DNA from: Cyprinodon diabolis | Lineage: Eukaryota > Chordata > Actinopteri > Cyprinodontiformes > Cyprinodontidae | Assembly (NCBI GenBank): GCA_030533445.1 | Contig: CM060081.1 | Location: 37,502,111-37,566,110, forward strand | DNA: 64,000 bases | Reading direction: 5' to 3' | In this document: positions 12,240-25,245 of the stretch, piece by piece | How positions within the stretch are numbered: the first letter of the stretch is position 1 | Layout of the letters: the number at the start of each line of letters is the position of its first letter | Made by a program: the position numbers and the translations under genes | Notes under the pieces: generated by a model | Database searches by the model: none | What the model saw: only the letters and a program-made list of their open reading frames with translations | Told to the model about the DNA's origin: nothing

Positions 12240-13618
12240 AACTGCTTTTTCAGTAAACTTTGAGATTAATGAAGGTTTTGAGAGGAGGCCTTAATTGGAC
12301 GATGGCAGCATGACCAAATGATTCTTTTCCAGCAGTTTTTTTATCATAATGCTTTTCTTTTGGCCAGGGGGAAAACATCCAACTAAAGGGGCGTGTTTGT
12401 TATTTGAACCAAATCAGACATTATGAAAGGCAAAGGTTTAAAAAAAAACTGTGGGTAAAACTATCATGACAGCAGGATGAGATATTAGTTAGCGTATAAC
12501 TCTACACTAAATAAAAAGCTCTTTTTTGTCTCATCAGGAAATAGGTTACCGAGTCTGTAGCAGCCTTGGCAGAGTAGAGATCAGACGCTGCAGAAACAGG
12601 AGTGTTTAATACGGGGCTGATCACATGTCTTGGCTGTTTAACATCTTGATTCATACCTACATTTTTAAGCACATCACATAGTTTTTTTATCCTTTGTCCT
12701 AAGGGTTGTGAACATGGAAGTTGAAGTCTCCCATAACGGTTAGATTGCTGTAATCAACACATTTCCGACAGAAGGTCATTAGAACTTTGAAAAAGTTGGT
12801 TTTGAGAGCAATCAGAATAGCTGATTACTATCAGCTAAAGTAACTTTTTTGATCTTAATTTAACGAAAAGTTAAATCAAACATTTGGGTCACTGAAAAGG
12901 TTCTAAACGTCTACAGCTGAAAGTAAAATTGATCTGAAAACTCTCCTTGAGTTCTTTGAAAAAGTTTTTTCCTCAGTCACGGTGTCCAGGTCAAATGTTG
13001 GATCCGTCCTCAAACCATAAACATACACAGCAGTCATGTCACAAAGGATGGCATTTGGAGTCGTCATGCCGACAACAGACATTACTTCTGGTTTCATCAG
13101 GAAGACAATCCCAGGCTGGCCTCTGTGTGTTTTATAGCTATCCCTCTTTTTTTCCTTTTTTTTCTCCTCCTCTTTCACACACACACGCATATTATGCAGT
13201 TGTCGTCTTATCTCACTTTTGCATCATGGTGACCTCTTAGTGTATGTGTGTGCAGGGACAGGCCAGGACAAAAAGCTTCAGGTTAAATGCTACAAATAAA
13301 ATCCACTAAATTGTATGTTGTAATGTTCAGTAGTAGGAAACCATGACGGACAGCAAGCAGCTGGGGTCAAAGCAAAGGTATGGCTGTATACATAAATCCC
13401 GACTGACTGCTCTAATCTACTCTGTGAAGCAGGCATGTGCAGATTCTTCAGGTTCATTTTAGTACAACCAATAAAAAGCCCTTTATAAACAGAAGTGTGT
13501 GATTAGAGTCTGAACTTTGAGATTTTAAATTTGATGAGATGCCAATATTTGAAGCTTGATCTCTTTATTGTTTATCGGATGAAATATCTTAGTATGTTTT
13601 TTGTTATGTTTTTACTCT
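12240..13618. other. No gene recognised
   Basis: Two overlapping frames of about 95 aa at 12903-13240 lie on opposite strands and show no domain. No transposon ends were seen. Confidence 0.45.
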
Positions 13619-13915
13619 GCCTATCTCCAGCTGTCTACTTGCAAGAGTTGGGGTCCATCCTGGACAGGTCGCCAGTCGCAGGGCAACAGAGAAACAAGCA
13701 GGACAAACAACCATTCACACACACTCACACCTAAGGAGAATTCAGAGAAGCCAAATAACCTAACAGTCATGTTTTTGAACTGTGGGAAGTACCCAGAGAG
13801 AACCTATGCATGCTCGGGAGAACATGCAAACTCCATGAAGAAAGATTCCTGGCCGGGAATCAAACCCGCAACCTTCTTGCTGCAAGGCAGCAGTGCTAGT
13901 CACTGCGCCACTGAT
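13619..13915 (-). repeat. SINE-like repeat, reverse copy
   Basis: This is the reverse complement of the repeat at 43751-44130, from CTGGAGATAGGC through GGCGACCTGTCCAGGATGG to the B-box-like GCAGCAAGAAGGTTGCGGG. It lacks the (GATG)n end. Open frames across it (13531-13734, 13601-13945, 13760-14026) are repeat-derived. Confidence 0.7.
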
Positions 13916-14479
13916 TATTCTAGTGATTGTTATTATTTTTTTTAACAAAACTGCTCCATGTGGTGATAGGCAAATGTGTGATGTGTTTTGTTCAGAAAAA
14001 AAAAACAAGCTACATTTAAAAAACACAAACTATTTGTTAGAATTTACAGCAAACATTTTTTTAGGAAAGAGGTTAAAATTGTTTTCTCCTCTATAGTTAT
14101 TGTTTACTGTTTACTGCTTACTGTTTACTTTACTATAGTTCAAATTCCCACATTATGCTTCTATGAAGAACTTGTACGCATGATTAGGGACCTTTTCTCT
14201 CAGCCTCATCTATGTGTGCAGGTACTTGTCCTAGTCAAACACACTCAATAGTATTATGAATAATAAATATAAGGTGTGAAAAGGCTTTGTAAGTGTGGTA
14301 TTTAAATTAATAAATAAACTTTTGTTAATGGAGAGGAAAGTGAGACCTATTATTTTAGGCAAAGTGTCAAGAAAACCTTTTAACACGTTTACTCCAAAAG
14401 CGCTCTGCATCTGTTTTAGCATAAAATCAGGTAAGATGAGATCCATAGCAATTAGATCACATCAGTGAATGGAACAATG

Positions 14480-16184
14480 TGTTGGGATCTGGATGTCTGT
14501 CCACCTTTCTCCAGCAGAGGGCATTCTAGGTCTCCTGGAGCTGAAGCTGACTACCACACCTGCGGCTCGTGAGCTCATCAGGAGCATTTAAGGAGAGGCA
14601 GTAGTGATGGGCAAGTGAAGCCTCATGAAGCAATGAAGCTTTCCAACGCAAAGTGTTGAAAAAAGTTCATTGCTCGATGCTTCATTCATCACTCACTAGT
14701 GACATCTGCTGGTGAAACTGTAACAGCCTTGTTACTCAGTTGGATCATACTTCCAAATATTAGGAAATGCAATATTGTCACAAAGTTTTCATCAAACTCA
14801 TGTTTAGTAAGAGGAGAATCCTATTTAATCGTCATGTTTTAATGATTAAAATAATTTGTAGCCAATCTAATCCTTGACCATCAGTGGTGGTGTTAGGTTT
14901 TCTTTTATGTCATGGACTTATTAGACAATGAAGATATGTGTTACTTTAATGTATTGAGAACTGAGTGACTGTTGCTGCAGACTGTGTATACTTTGAGCTT
15001 GAAACTTGCTTCCTTAAAGACAGAATTTGTTTAAAATCATCTCTTCCTAGGAGTTCTAGTTCTGATTCTTAATATTAAGTTACACATAGAGTTTGCCTCT
15101 TCTAATGGCTTTTAGTCTGGTTTTGATGTGTGATTCTGATGTATCTCCTGATTAAACAAAAGAAAATATAGAAATTTCTGGATTTTAGGTTTAATTGTTT
15201 TTATTTAGGAATAGGACTTTTTTCACTGTTTCAGGTTGTGATTGTGATCTGTCATCTCATAATCCTCCCAAATATGAGAGGTTTTTCTCTTTTTTTGACG
15301 GCTCCATTTCAACCACTGCTGATGAAAACTGTTCTGCTGATACCAAACCACCTACTACAACCCACGAAGCAACAGGATTCATCGCGCTTTTATTTTGAAA
15401 ACCAACACGCAAAATGAAGTAGTCATGTGACCATTGCAATGTGAGGCCTCGTTTGTTGCCAGTCACGTGGTTTTCAACAAGACAACACAGGCCTCGAAGC
15501 GGGGCTTCACTGACACGCCCCCTTATTACTCGGTACAAGCCTCGAAGCCTGGCTTCAGATAGCCCATCACTAAGAGGCAGAGCAACACTCCAACGCCAGA
15601 GTGTTTTGCCAGTTATGGTTAGCAAGCCTGAGCCAACCTGCCTGTCTGAATCTCTGACTCCCTGATTACCTGACTTGAGCCTAATCTGTTTTTGTCCCCT
15701 CTGCTTCTCAGGAAGAACCTGCCAGAAATTCTGAAACCTGGAAGATTTTCACCAGCGTGAAACCAATTAGTCTGTTCTCTGGAGAACCTTGGAAAACCGA
15801 ATCAATCTGAAACCTGCCCACCCGCTCTCAGAAGAAGCTGAGAGAGAAGCTCTGATCCAGATCTGTAAGATCATTACTCAGCCCTGCCTCTGCCTAGCCC
15901 TCTGCCTGCCTTCAGCCTCAGGACCCTCTTGGTTCCCCCCTTCTACCGCTCTGCTCAACCTCTGATCAGGTATAGACCTGCACACACTCAACCTGCAAGA
16001 TTACTGGAAGACTGCTAACCAATCTGTCCCTCTCTGCAGTGAAGCCAGTCGTGACCAGACCCGGACCTGATTTTTTCCCATATCAGTGTACATTCATTGT
16101 GAATCATTCAATAAACATTGTGAACTTTTTCCCAGCCTCTGAGTGTTCTGCATGTGGGTTAGCTCCCTGAAGACAAACATGACA
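14480..16184 (+). mobile_element. Solo LTR with 5-bp target duplication, split by a hAT MITE
   Basis: The unit starts TGTTGGGATC and ends AACATGACA. It is flanked by CAATG on both sides (14475-14479 and 16185-16189), the 5-bp duplication of an LTR-retroelement integration. It carries AATAAA at 16110-16115 near the 3' end, with the downstream sequence expected of an LTR. Without the MITE and its duplicate 8 bp the LTR is 726 bp. No second LTR, primer-binding site or coding domain follows, so it is a solo LTR left by recombination. The retroelement family is not identified. Confidence 0.8.
14602..15572. mobile_element. hAT-type MITE inside the solo LTR
   Basis: Ends TAGTGATGGGC and GCCCATCACTA are perfect inverses, flanked by the 8-bp direct repeat AGAGGCAG (14594-14601 and 15573-15580), as left by hAT transposases. 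Subterminal GAAGCCTC / GCCTCGAAGC motifs recur. The 971-bp element has no transposase, and the 122-aa minus frame at 15257-15625 crosses its border, so it is not a gene. Confidence 0.9.
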
Positions 16185-16450
16185 CAATGAAGAAAAGTTG
16201 GGATTCTCCACAACTGCCCATCCAAGTTAGATCAGAGAGGTCTAATTTGGGAAAATATGAATTACAATTTTTAAATCATAACACAAATATTACATTTGAT
16301 TTGTAGAAGTGATATGGCTAAAACAGCATATTTTTCAAGTCAGTGTGAGCAGCAGGCATTTCTTGTGTTTAAATCTGGCTGTCATTGGTTGATCTTGCAG
16401 TGCATGGTAGAAACCTCCCCATAAATACTTTACTTTGTATGTCTGGTGTC

Positions 16451-17004
16451 CAGAGGTGTCAAATAGCAAAGTAAAAATAATTTGTTTGCTTATTTGAGTA
16501 GAAATTTAGGTTATTTATACTTTATTACAGTAATAAGTTTTTTAGACAAATTTTTACAACTACTCCTTACATTATTTTGTAATTATCTCTATTTTTTCCT
16601 TACATTTACGCTTTTTTCCCTATGACCTGTTGGTATTTAAAAAGGAAAAAAAAAAACATAAAAATAATTAGTTTCATCCAGACAATGAATTTCTTTGTGG
16701 TTGAACTTCTTAGCAACATACCAAAATAAAAATTTTTTCAAGATGATGCAAAGTTACATTTGATACTATTACCATTAGTAATAAAACCAAGAAAATGAAG
16801 TCTAAGGAAGTTATCATCCAGAATAGTATGATATTAAATAGTAGTAAATAGTAGAATAGTATAGAATGTTCTTTAATACAGTAATGCAGTAACGAATTTA
16901 AGGTTAAACTTAAGTTGATGCTTTAACTTCTACGAAAATGTTTTTAAACAGTAGGATTTCTACTTCTACTTGAGTAATAAACATTAATACTTTTACTACC
17001 TCTG
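16451..17004. mobile_element. hAT-type MITE
   Basis: It starts CAGAGGTGTCAAATAGC, with AAAGTAAAAATA next, and ends TTTTACTACCTCTG. The flanks are CTGGTGTC (left) and TTGGTGTC (right), an 8-bp duplication with one change. AT-rich interior with no coding capacity. Confidence 0.7.
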
Positions 17005-17758
17005 TTGGTGTCCATCGATGCAAACTTGTTGGACCCATAATGTTCTGAAGAACGCGTGTTAAAGCTTATACTGTGTGTTTTCAGGGTTATTGCAAGTTCT
17101 TTTTAGTTGGGGACAAAAATATCAAACAGTGCATTTTTTCCTATTCTGGGGAGTGGGAGCAATCTGGATAGAGGTCAGGTCTACCACTAAATAGAAATCT
17201 ATGTGAAATTGCAACAGAGGGACATGGGGATTCCGCAGCACAATGTGGGCAAAAAACCAGAACAGAGAACTAATATGGAATTGATTTCCATGGTTTCCAT
17301 GTCTGAGCCACTGCATTTGAGATTTGCATTGCCAATAGAGGTCCAAAACTTGGGAAGCAGTGGTATAAAGTATGTCCATCCTAATCATTGGAGCAGTTGA
17401 GATGTCTTCTCTGTATGTATGAACACTATCTTCTCCTCGGGCAATCCAGAAAATGAATTTAAAGTTAGTGTCCATGCTCCCCTTTGAACCTACATGGAGT
17501 AAAGGTGACACTTGGCTAACAGATGATGATTTTTAAGTGCTTTAGCATACCAAGGTTAAGAAACAGGTAATCTTAAATAAAAATTTAACACTTTGAGATA
17601 CACTAATTGCTATTCCTGAATATTTTCTCTTCTGTTTTTAAATTTTTGACACTTTAAAATGATCAAACAAGTTTTAATATCCCCCCCAAAAAATATACCT
17701 GAATATGGTAGTTGCGAAAAGCACTTTTCGAGTGATAATTTCAAAACATCCATTAAAT

Positions 17759-17961
17759 CAGGCATCCCCAAAGTCGTTCCTCGAGTGCCGCTGTCCTGCA
17801 GGTTTTGGAGGTTTCCCTGCTCCAGCACAGCTTATTTACATCGATAGTTGATTAACAGGCTTTTGCTGAACTGCAATCATCAGAATCAGGTGTGCTAAAG
17901 CAGAGAAACCTCTAAAACCTGCAGGACAGCGGCCCTCGAGGACCGACTTTGGGGATGCCTG
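17759..17961. mobile_element. 203-bp hAT-type MITE with exact target duplication
   Basis: Long inverted ends begin CAGGCATCCCCAAAGTCG and contain CTGTCCTGCAGGTTTT on each side. They are flanked by perfect CATTAAAT repeats (17751-17758, 17962-17969). Nearly the whole element folds back on itself. Confidence 0.9.
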
Positions 17962-17969
17962 CATTAAAT

Positions 17970-20900
17970 TATTAATCAGCTGTGACTTTTTTGGGTGCGT
18001 TTCAGTGGCCACACCCAAGGACTGACTGCTTCCTTACAGTGTCACCCTTTCAGCTTGTAAAGGGCTGCAAGCCCATTTCTGAAGCTTTTATAGCCCAGCA
18101 AGTTAAGTCATTATGAATCGATGGAGAAAACACAAAAGGTGAATACTGTCAGGAATGGTCAGTCTACTAAAGTTACTGAAAGAAAACATCAGAAACTCAA
18201 ACGGGAGTTGGGGAAAAAAAAAAAAAAAGACAAATTCAAGTGTAACAAGAAGGCTTAGCAGGACCTGCATGCAGACAAGTCTTATGACAAACAAATATTT
18301 TGATGATCTCAACAGTACTGGGGGAAAAAAATCTCTGTAACTGATGATAAAAAATGGAGCATCCAGTTGCATCTAGTGTCAAACATATTGGTGGTACTGC
18401 AGTGTGATCCTCTGAGGTTGCTTCGCTACTTTGGGATCTGAGTAATGTGTTGCAATTTATGGAACCATGAAATCTGCTCTATAAAAGAACATTGCGAGGG
18501 AGAATTTCCACCCATCACTTTGAGACTTTAAGCTGAGTTTAAGGAATTCTGCAAAATGGGTGAACATTTCCTCTAAAAATATTCAAAAGACTCATTTCCA
18601 ATAATTTTAAATAATTATTTTAAATAAAAGTTTGATGGCTTTTTTGCAGCCAAGGATTCAATATGCAGTGAATCGGAGTAGATGGAATGATTTTTTTTTC
18701 ACATAGGGCCAATTTCCCCAAAATACACTGCAAAAATGATCTAGAAATAAGTACAAAAATCATAAATCAAATCTATTAACACACAATTTGTGTAAGTAAA
18801 TAAGATGATTTGCTAATGGAATTAGTATTTTTAATCTTAAAATGAGATTGTTAGAAATTATGCACTTGAAATAAGACAATGCAATTTTCTTTTCTTATTT
18901 TAAATATTAATTGTCTCATTCCTTTGGCAAAGTCAAACTCCTTATGTTTTCTTCTTCACAAACTGGGGTAATAAAAACTGTGACTTTCGTATTTTGGAGT
19001 CAGTTACGGACATTCAATTCTTTCAATATGAAGCCACTCAAGGTTTTCAGATACTGATATTTTAAGATCACTCAGCTTTTTCATCAAAACAATTATTTTC
19101 AAAAATAATACATCTACAGATGTATTCTAGTGGTAAATAATAGATATATAAATTTTAATATACAAACTATAGTCGTGTGAGATGGAACTCAGGGGTTGCT
19201 AGATAGTAGCTCTGTGATGGCATTAAGAAATAGTATCTACTCTGTTGTATTTCTCAGATTCAAGCAGACTAAAAAAGAACATCGGTCAAGCTTTTGAAGA
19301 TGGTATTGACTTAAAGAAGCAAAGGGGTTTAAAAGCAACTGAGAGGTTGCCACTTTCCTTCTGGAAAGGTATGTTAAATTAGCAATGGCAGACCTGGCAA
19401 CCAGCCAGCAAAGAGAACAGGTGAAAGGAAATGTGGCTTGTAGTTTAAAAGTTAAACTTGTAGTTCTCTCCTTTACGTCAATCTTTAAATATCAGACAGT
19501 ACTTTTATTTGAACAGGATTATGTTTTATTTTGTAAGTGGGGTGTGAACAAGTTCAAGGTATTCCTATAAAGCCCAGCTAGATAATACTAAAAGTGGCTA
19601 TCGCATGTTTGATTGTAAGACTTTTTTTTATTACAGTTGGATCTTGTTTGTAAAATGTGCGGAGAGATTTTTATATGCGTGTTATTGTGAATGAGAAATG
19701 TAAAGTGTGTTTTGGTGCAAATATAATATAAGTAAGTATAAGTGACCTTTTTTTGTTTGTTTAAGGGTTTTGTCAGTTTTATTATTTTATAATGCACCCT
19801 CTGTACAGTAACCACTGCCTGTAGGACAACAGATGGAAATTAGCCTTTGGCTACAATCCAACATGTTTGCATTCATTTGTTTGTCATGTGTGTTCATTAA
19901 CATACAATGTGCCAATTAAGCATAGACAAATAAAACACTCTTTTACATCGTGTCCCAATGTTTTAAAGAGGGATCCATTTTTAGTTTTCCCTTATTGTTT
20001 TTCAAAAGATTTTAAATTGTTAACATGCATTGCTTTTTGAGTTTGAACTTCATTGAACTTTCTTTACATTTTCCTCGGGAGCCACATTCGGAAACAGATG
20101 CACAAATGATGAAAACAATAAAAGACATACATGACTTTTTCTTGCAATAACCCTATTATGTAGGTTAAATAAACCATCCCTAAAACACTCAAATCACATC
20201 CAATATTATCAAATAGCAAACTTAAAAGGACAACAAAACCATACCAAAAAAAAGTAAATTAAAAACTGAATGAAGCTTTCAATCTCCATATGAATATGTA
20301 AAATTAAAATGTTCCAAGCAGAGCTGGGGTCAACATATGTTTCCAGGGCCGTATTACAGTTCTGTTACAAGTTGTTTTATATAATATGATCTGTGTCTTC
20401 GGAAAGTTTGGATTTAAAAGGAAACAGATGAGCTTCAGGAAGGTTCACCTGTATGATTACTTCACCTCCTGAATATGCACAAAGCTGCCAGATATAATCA
20501 GCACTTAGCACAGACCACAGAGCGAGCGGGCCCATGCGCAGAACATGCTCTAGGGTGTTTCATCGTTTACCTACCCCGGGGCTTTTACAGTCTCTTAAAC
20601 TCCCACTGTTAGCCAAACTTTAAACTGAGTGTTTCCCCGAGGCTGAACGGATCAGGATGCCCTGAGGCGAAACACAGAGAGGAGCAGACAGAGACCACCA
20701 GAACAGATTCAGAACCAGACAGCACGTTGATCCACAGGAAGTTTAAAGCTGTACCAACGCACGCACACACAAAGAGTGACAGACTGCAGACTCAGGTGGA
20801 GATCAAAACGTCCTGGTGTCAGCAGCACAGGTGCAAAGCCGCTGATAACCCTGAGAATGAGGGCAGCACATGTTAGAAGAATGTGAACAAATATGTGTGT

Positions 20901-22470
20901 ACTGATTGTGTGTGCGTACAATGCGAGTGTTGCTCCCAGTAAGCATGTGTTCCCGTGGCAGGCCGTAGTTGAGTCAGATACTTGGCCTCTGATTTCATCA
21001 CATCGGTTATGAAAGAGACAGTAAAGTTTAACAAGCACACATACATACACGCACTGTGTTCCTCCTACTCTATTTCTTCAATATTTCATCATGTGGCGTA
21101 AAAACACGCTAACCATGTGGAGATAACCTGCTGCAATAGTGTGTGTGTTGTGTGAGTGTGTAACCAGGTCAGTAAAGCTCTTCGCTTGTCACTTTGAATC
21201 AGCATAGATAGTCTCACACACACACACACACACAGATGCAAAGGCCAGAGGTCAGAGCACACAGGAAATCTGTGTAATGAAGATGTGACCGTGTTAGCAG
21301 TGCAGAAACAGATGTCTGTCTGTGATTCCTGCAGGGATTAAAGGATAAGTTCACCTACATGGGCATCTTTGTTCGGCTCAAACTGGCTGCAAATTGAGAA
21401 CGAGTTGCATGAAAAATTTATTGGTAAATATTTTCAAATTATACATCAAAATAAAAAAATCTAATAAAGCAATGTTTTCTTATTTATGCGTTCTTGAGAT
21501 AGGCACGGTGTCAAATATTTCGTGCAATAGCTTTTGTATGATTTTCAAAAACAAAAACGATCACTGACAGGGTTACAGCTAAGCTTTGACTCTGCGGAGG
21601 AACAAATTGTCAGGTATTATCCGTTTTAGTCCGTGTAGAGCAACAGTGTGCATCTGAAGTGAGAACCCCCCCCTGTGCAGTATCACTTTAATGTCATACA
21701 ATTCGATATTGCATCACCTTCAAATATATGAATTTCTTTAAAGCCGAACAGTGGGGTATCTGCTCTCATAAAAAAATAATACTGCGTCAATTTAGCCTAT
21801 TTCCCACTGTAGCAACTCAAGGAGAAAAGTTTAGATAAACTTCCTGTACTGATGTTGAAATGTTACTTTTCGAAGAAGAAAAAAAAGATTGAACAAATCT
21901 CTAGATGTTTTTGCTACCTTGAGATACTCTTTTTGTTGTTGTTTTGGAGGTCTGCTTGTCTTTTTTGCTTTCAGCACCAACATATCTTTTACGTTTCTCC
22001 CTAAACAGATGTTGATGCTACAAGCACTTTAACTGAAGAAGAATTTAGAAACTTAAGCACACTTTTGCAAGTAACCTTTCGTAAATGTGAAAGCTGCAAC
22101 CTGGAAACAGAACATTTTCCGACCTTTTTTAACTTATTATAGCAAACAGAGAAAAATATTTACTAGCAAAACTCAAAAATCAAATGTCATGGGGACTTCA
22201 GTACTATAGAAAATAAGACTTACAAATACTAGACATGTTGCAGCAAACATTTATTCACATACACAGCCCATGTAGCTGAAACACAGACACATAAGATGAA
22301 GTAGGAAGTTTTCTCAGCTACTAATGATTTGGAGCTGCTTATTTTGGTTCCTACAGCGAGCTTTTTCAAATTCTCAAACCTAAAATACCTTCAACCTACC
22401 AGGAGATTTTTAGCAACTTCATGCACTACCCTCTTACCAAACTTTATGGAAAAATTGATTTACTTTCTGT
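17970..22470. other. No gene recognised
   Basis: Mostly AT-rich unique-looking DNA. A (CA)n tract lies at 21215-21234. The stretch 20500-20840 is richer in GC and might be regulatory, but no exon can be supported. The 113-aa minus frame (20709-21050) shows no domain. Confidence 0.45.
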
Positions 22471-22935
22471 GAAAGGCAAGGCAAGGCAAATTTATTTGTA
22501 TAGCACAATTCAGTACAAAGACAATGCAAAGTGCTTTACATGATTAAAATATAAGAAAATAAAACAGAATCAAAGCAAGTAGGAAATAAAAAAATAAAAA
22601 ATGCAGAAACAAAACAGAAAGGTAAACTAATGATGTTTCAGTTGAACTGTTTAACTAGAACAGTCAAAGGCAATTTTAAACAAATGTGTTTTTAGTCTTG
22701 ATTAAAAGGAACTCAGGCTTTCCTCACATTTACAGTTTTCTGGAAGTTTGTTCCAGATAAGTGGAGCATAGGAACTAAATGCTGCTTCTCCATGTTTAGT
22801 TCTGGTCCTGAGAGATATCATTAAGCTGCACACACTGCCAAACATACCAGTGCCTGGTTTATGATCATGGAATCCATGTGCTTGATTGACAAGCAGTCTG
22901 ACGTAACCACCACTCATAAAGGAAAAGGAGAAAAA
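22471..22935 (-). pseudogene. L2-like LINE 3' end, minus strand
   Basis: The minus-strand frame RTRTKHGEAAFSSYAPLIW then NKLPENCKCEESLSSF is the C-terminal tail of L2-like ORF2. The plus strand begins GGCAAGGCAAATTTATTTGT, then ATAGCACAATTCAG, which is the reverse of the usual 3' end (CTATATAAATAAA-like). It is 5'-truncated, as LINE copies usually are. Confidence 0.7.
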
Positions 22936-22989
22936 CCAGTTTCAACAATGTTATTAAAGCATCCTGGCCTTGCCTAACCCTTGAGCAGT

Positions 22990-24945
22990 ACCTCAGGTTG
23001 TTCAGTGCTGTTCCTGCCCAAAGTTATGTTGAAATTCATGCAATACCTATTTTATAAATTCATGCAAATGAAGCATTAACCAAGTATCAAGTGGAGATGA
23101 AGTAAACATATTTTATTTACATTAGGCCCACTGAATCTAAATAAGATAGCGGGTTCAGTTTCCACAGAGATATTAAGCAGTATAAATATTTGAAAGTAGC
23201 AGTAGTGTAAAGTCAGCCCTCTGATATAAGCTGCAGAGAAAATATATGTAAAAATTAGGTGCTGACACTAAGGACATCTTTTAGGTTTATTTTCTCTCCA
23301 TTTTCTGTTGTTTATTTTTTAAATCAGATTTTGTTGTGTTTTGTGTGCAGACTTATCTATCCATGGGTCTCATTAAAGCCACTTTGAAGCATTTAAGGAT
23401 TTGTAGATCGATTATATCAGCATTTCACAACTTCAACTCAAATAAAAATTACTACATTCCTGAAAACATACTCTGATATTTACCAGCTAATGATTTTGCA
23501 TTTTTTCGTATTAAAGCATGAACGTCTACATGCATACATGAGAACGGGAGTGGTCTTTAGTACAACTGTTCTTTTCTATGAAAGTTATCAGTTCAAGCTT
23601 CTTGAGAAAATAATGTTTAACCAGAGAAATAAGGCAGACGACAGGTTTTTCCTGTTAACCTGCTGCATTGTGTTCCCTGAAAGCTCCATGTCAGGATGTA
23701 AGTGATTTTTAAAAAGAAAATCGCATGGGATGCATACATTAAGAACCAAGCTTGGGTATATTTTGATTTTCATCAAATAATCCTTTAGAGGTCCAATTTA
23801 CTTAAATTTAACATCTTCTGAACATTCTGACACTAATCCAGGGTTTCTTAAACCAAGAAAGACAAAAAAAAATTCTTTAAGCTTTTCTGGGTTATATCCT
23901 CTGAGAACTGGCAAATCAAATATAACCTACAAACAAACTGCTGATGCTAATTAGTTATTGGTAGCTTATAGTTACAAGAGTATTTTTACCAGATTTCGAC
24001 ATTTAAAGAGGTTCACATTTTTTACAGAAGTTTGGTTTTTGGTTTTCTTAAAAGGTCAGGTAGACGGCTCCATTCTTTCTGTCCCCTGTCCATCTCTTCT
24101 TATCAACGCCCTCAGAGCAGCTGTGCCCTCAACAACAGCATCAAAAAATATGCTAAGAGGGAGAGTATTAGAACAAGACTTTTGAGCTTTTTGATGCAGA
24201 GGACAAAAGAACAAAGCAAGGCATAATTTCACATGCAGTTATTAACGACTGAAGCAACACTGAACTTAAATAGAAAAAATGAACAAAGATAAACAAGGAG
24301 CAAAAAAGATGAGAAATATTCCCATGTTCAGTTCAACAGCTGTCCTAATTTGCAAATTATTTAGTTTAACAACATACTAAAAGTCTGGTAGGTTTAAAAT
24401 AAAATGCAGGAGTTCTGCAGATTCTGACGATATTTGGTTTAAACTCCTAATGATTCTGAAAACTTGGCATGATCGTATGCGTCACTTCGCTGTAAACTCA
24501 GAACTTTTCAATGTTTTATAGGTTTATAAGAAACAAATAAATCTAAAGAAGTCCCAAAAATGTATGTTATTTTATAGCTGTTTATAGCATGAGTTCTAAT
24601 TCTGCGCTGTTGCATTTCTTCCAATGTTCTTTATGTGTTTGCTGTTTAATACCACATGAAATACGTTATATTTGTAAATGTGTCTCTCACCTTGGGTGGA
24701 AGTATATGTATATGAGTACTTTAAATAGTTCTATAGTAAAAGTACTATAGATTTTTTGTAGAATATTCTCAATAATTTCCATGTTTGGAATTTCTGTATT
24801 TGAAAAACATCAATATGCTTAAAAGCAGTATATTCTTCCACACTGATGCTTAATTTGAGTACACCAAAATATTGTGTTAAGGTAAATAGAAAAAAAGCCA
24901 TTATCTTGATGATTATTTTGAGCTAGCTGTGGATATTTATGTGAT
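22990..24945. other. No gene recognised
   Basis: AT-rich sequence with short frames only. No transposon boundary, RNA gene or exon could be supported. Confidence 0.45.
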
Positions 24946-24950
24946 TTGTA

Positions 24951-25245
24951 TTAGAATATAACTGATTGACAAGCCAAATTCCTGGAAGCCTCAACATTGA
25001 AGTGTATAGGAAAAACAGACCAATATCTTCTTTTTGACTCACACCATCCACTGGAACACAAACTTTCAGTCATCAGAACCTTACAACACCGGGCTGAGCA
25101 TGTCTCTACAAAAACAGAAGGGAAGCTCAAAAAACAGAAATACATCAAAGATGCTCTTCGAACCTGTGGATACCCAAACTGGGTGTTTGTCAAATCAGCA
25201 AGGAAATCCAACATTGAGACGAAAATAACGGTGAGAAGGAATTAA
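24951..25245 (+). pseudogene. Penelope-like retroelement fragment
   Basis: The plus frame reads KCIGKTDQYLLFDSHHPLEH, then KLSVIRTLQHRAEHVST and KYIKDALRTCGYPNWVF. The set (K..TD.YL.FDSHHP..KL.V..TL..RA, then ALR.CGYP.W) is the segment after the reverse transcriptase and before the GIY-YIG endonuclease of Penelope-like elements. Neither neighbouring domain is present, so this is a short decayed piece. Its frame is still open over about 80 codons. Confidence 0.75.

Noticed and set aside
13531..14026. Frames of 67-114 aa
   Set aside because: They lie in the SINE-like repeat found in other copies within the window.
15257..15665. 122-aa minus frame and 74-aa plus frame
   Set aside because: Both cross the right border of the hAT MITE into the solo LTR, so neither can be an old gene.
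20500..21060. Possible exon or promoter in a GC-richer patch
   Set aside because: No frame with a recognisable domain, no splice-linked partner, and only moderate CpG content.
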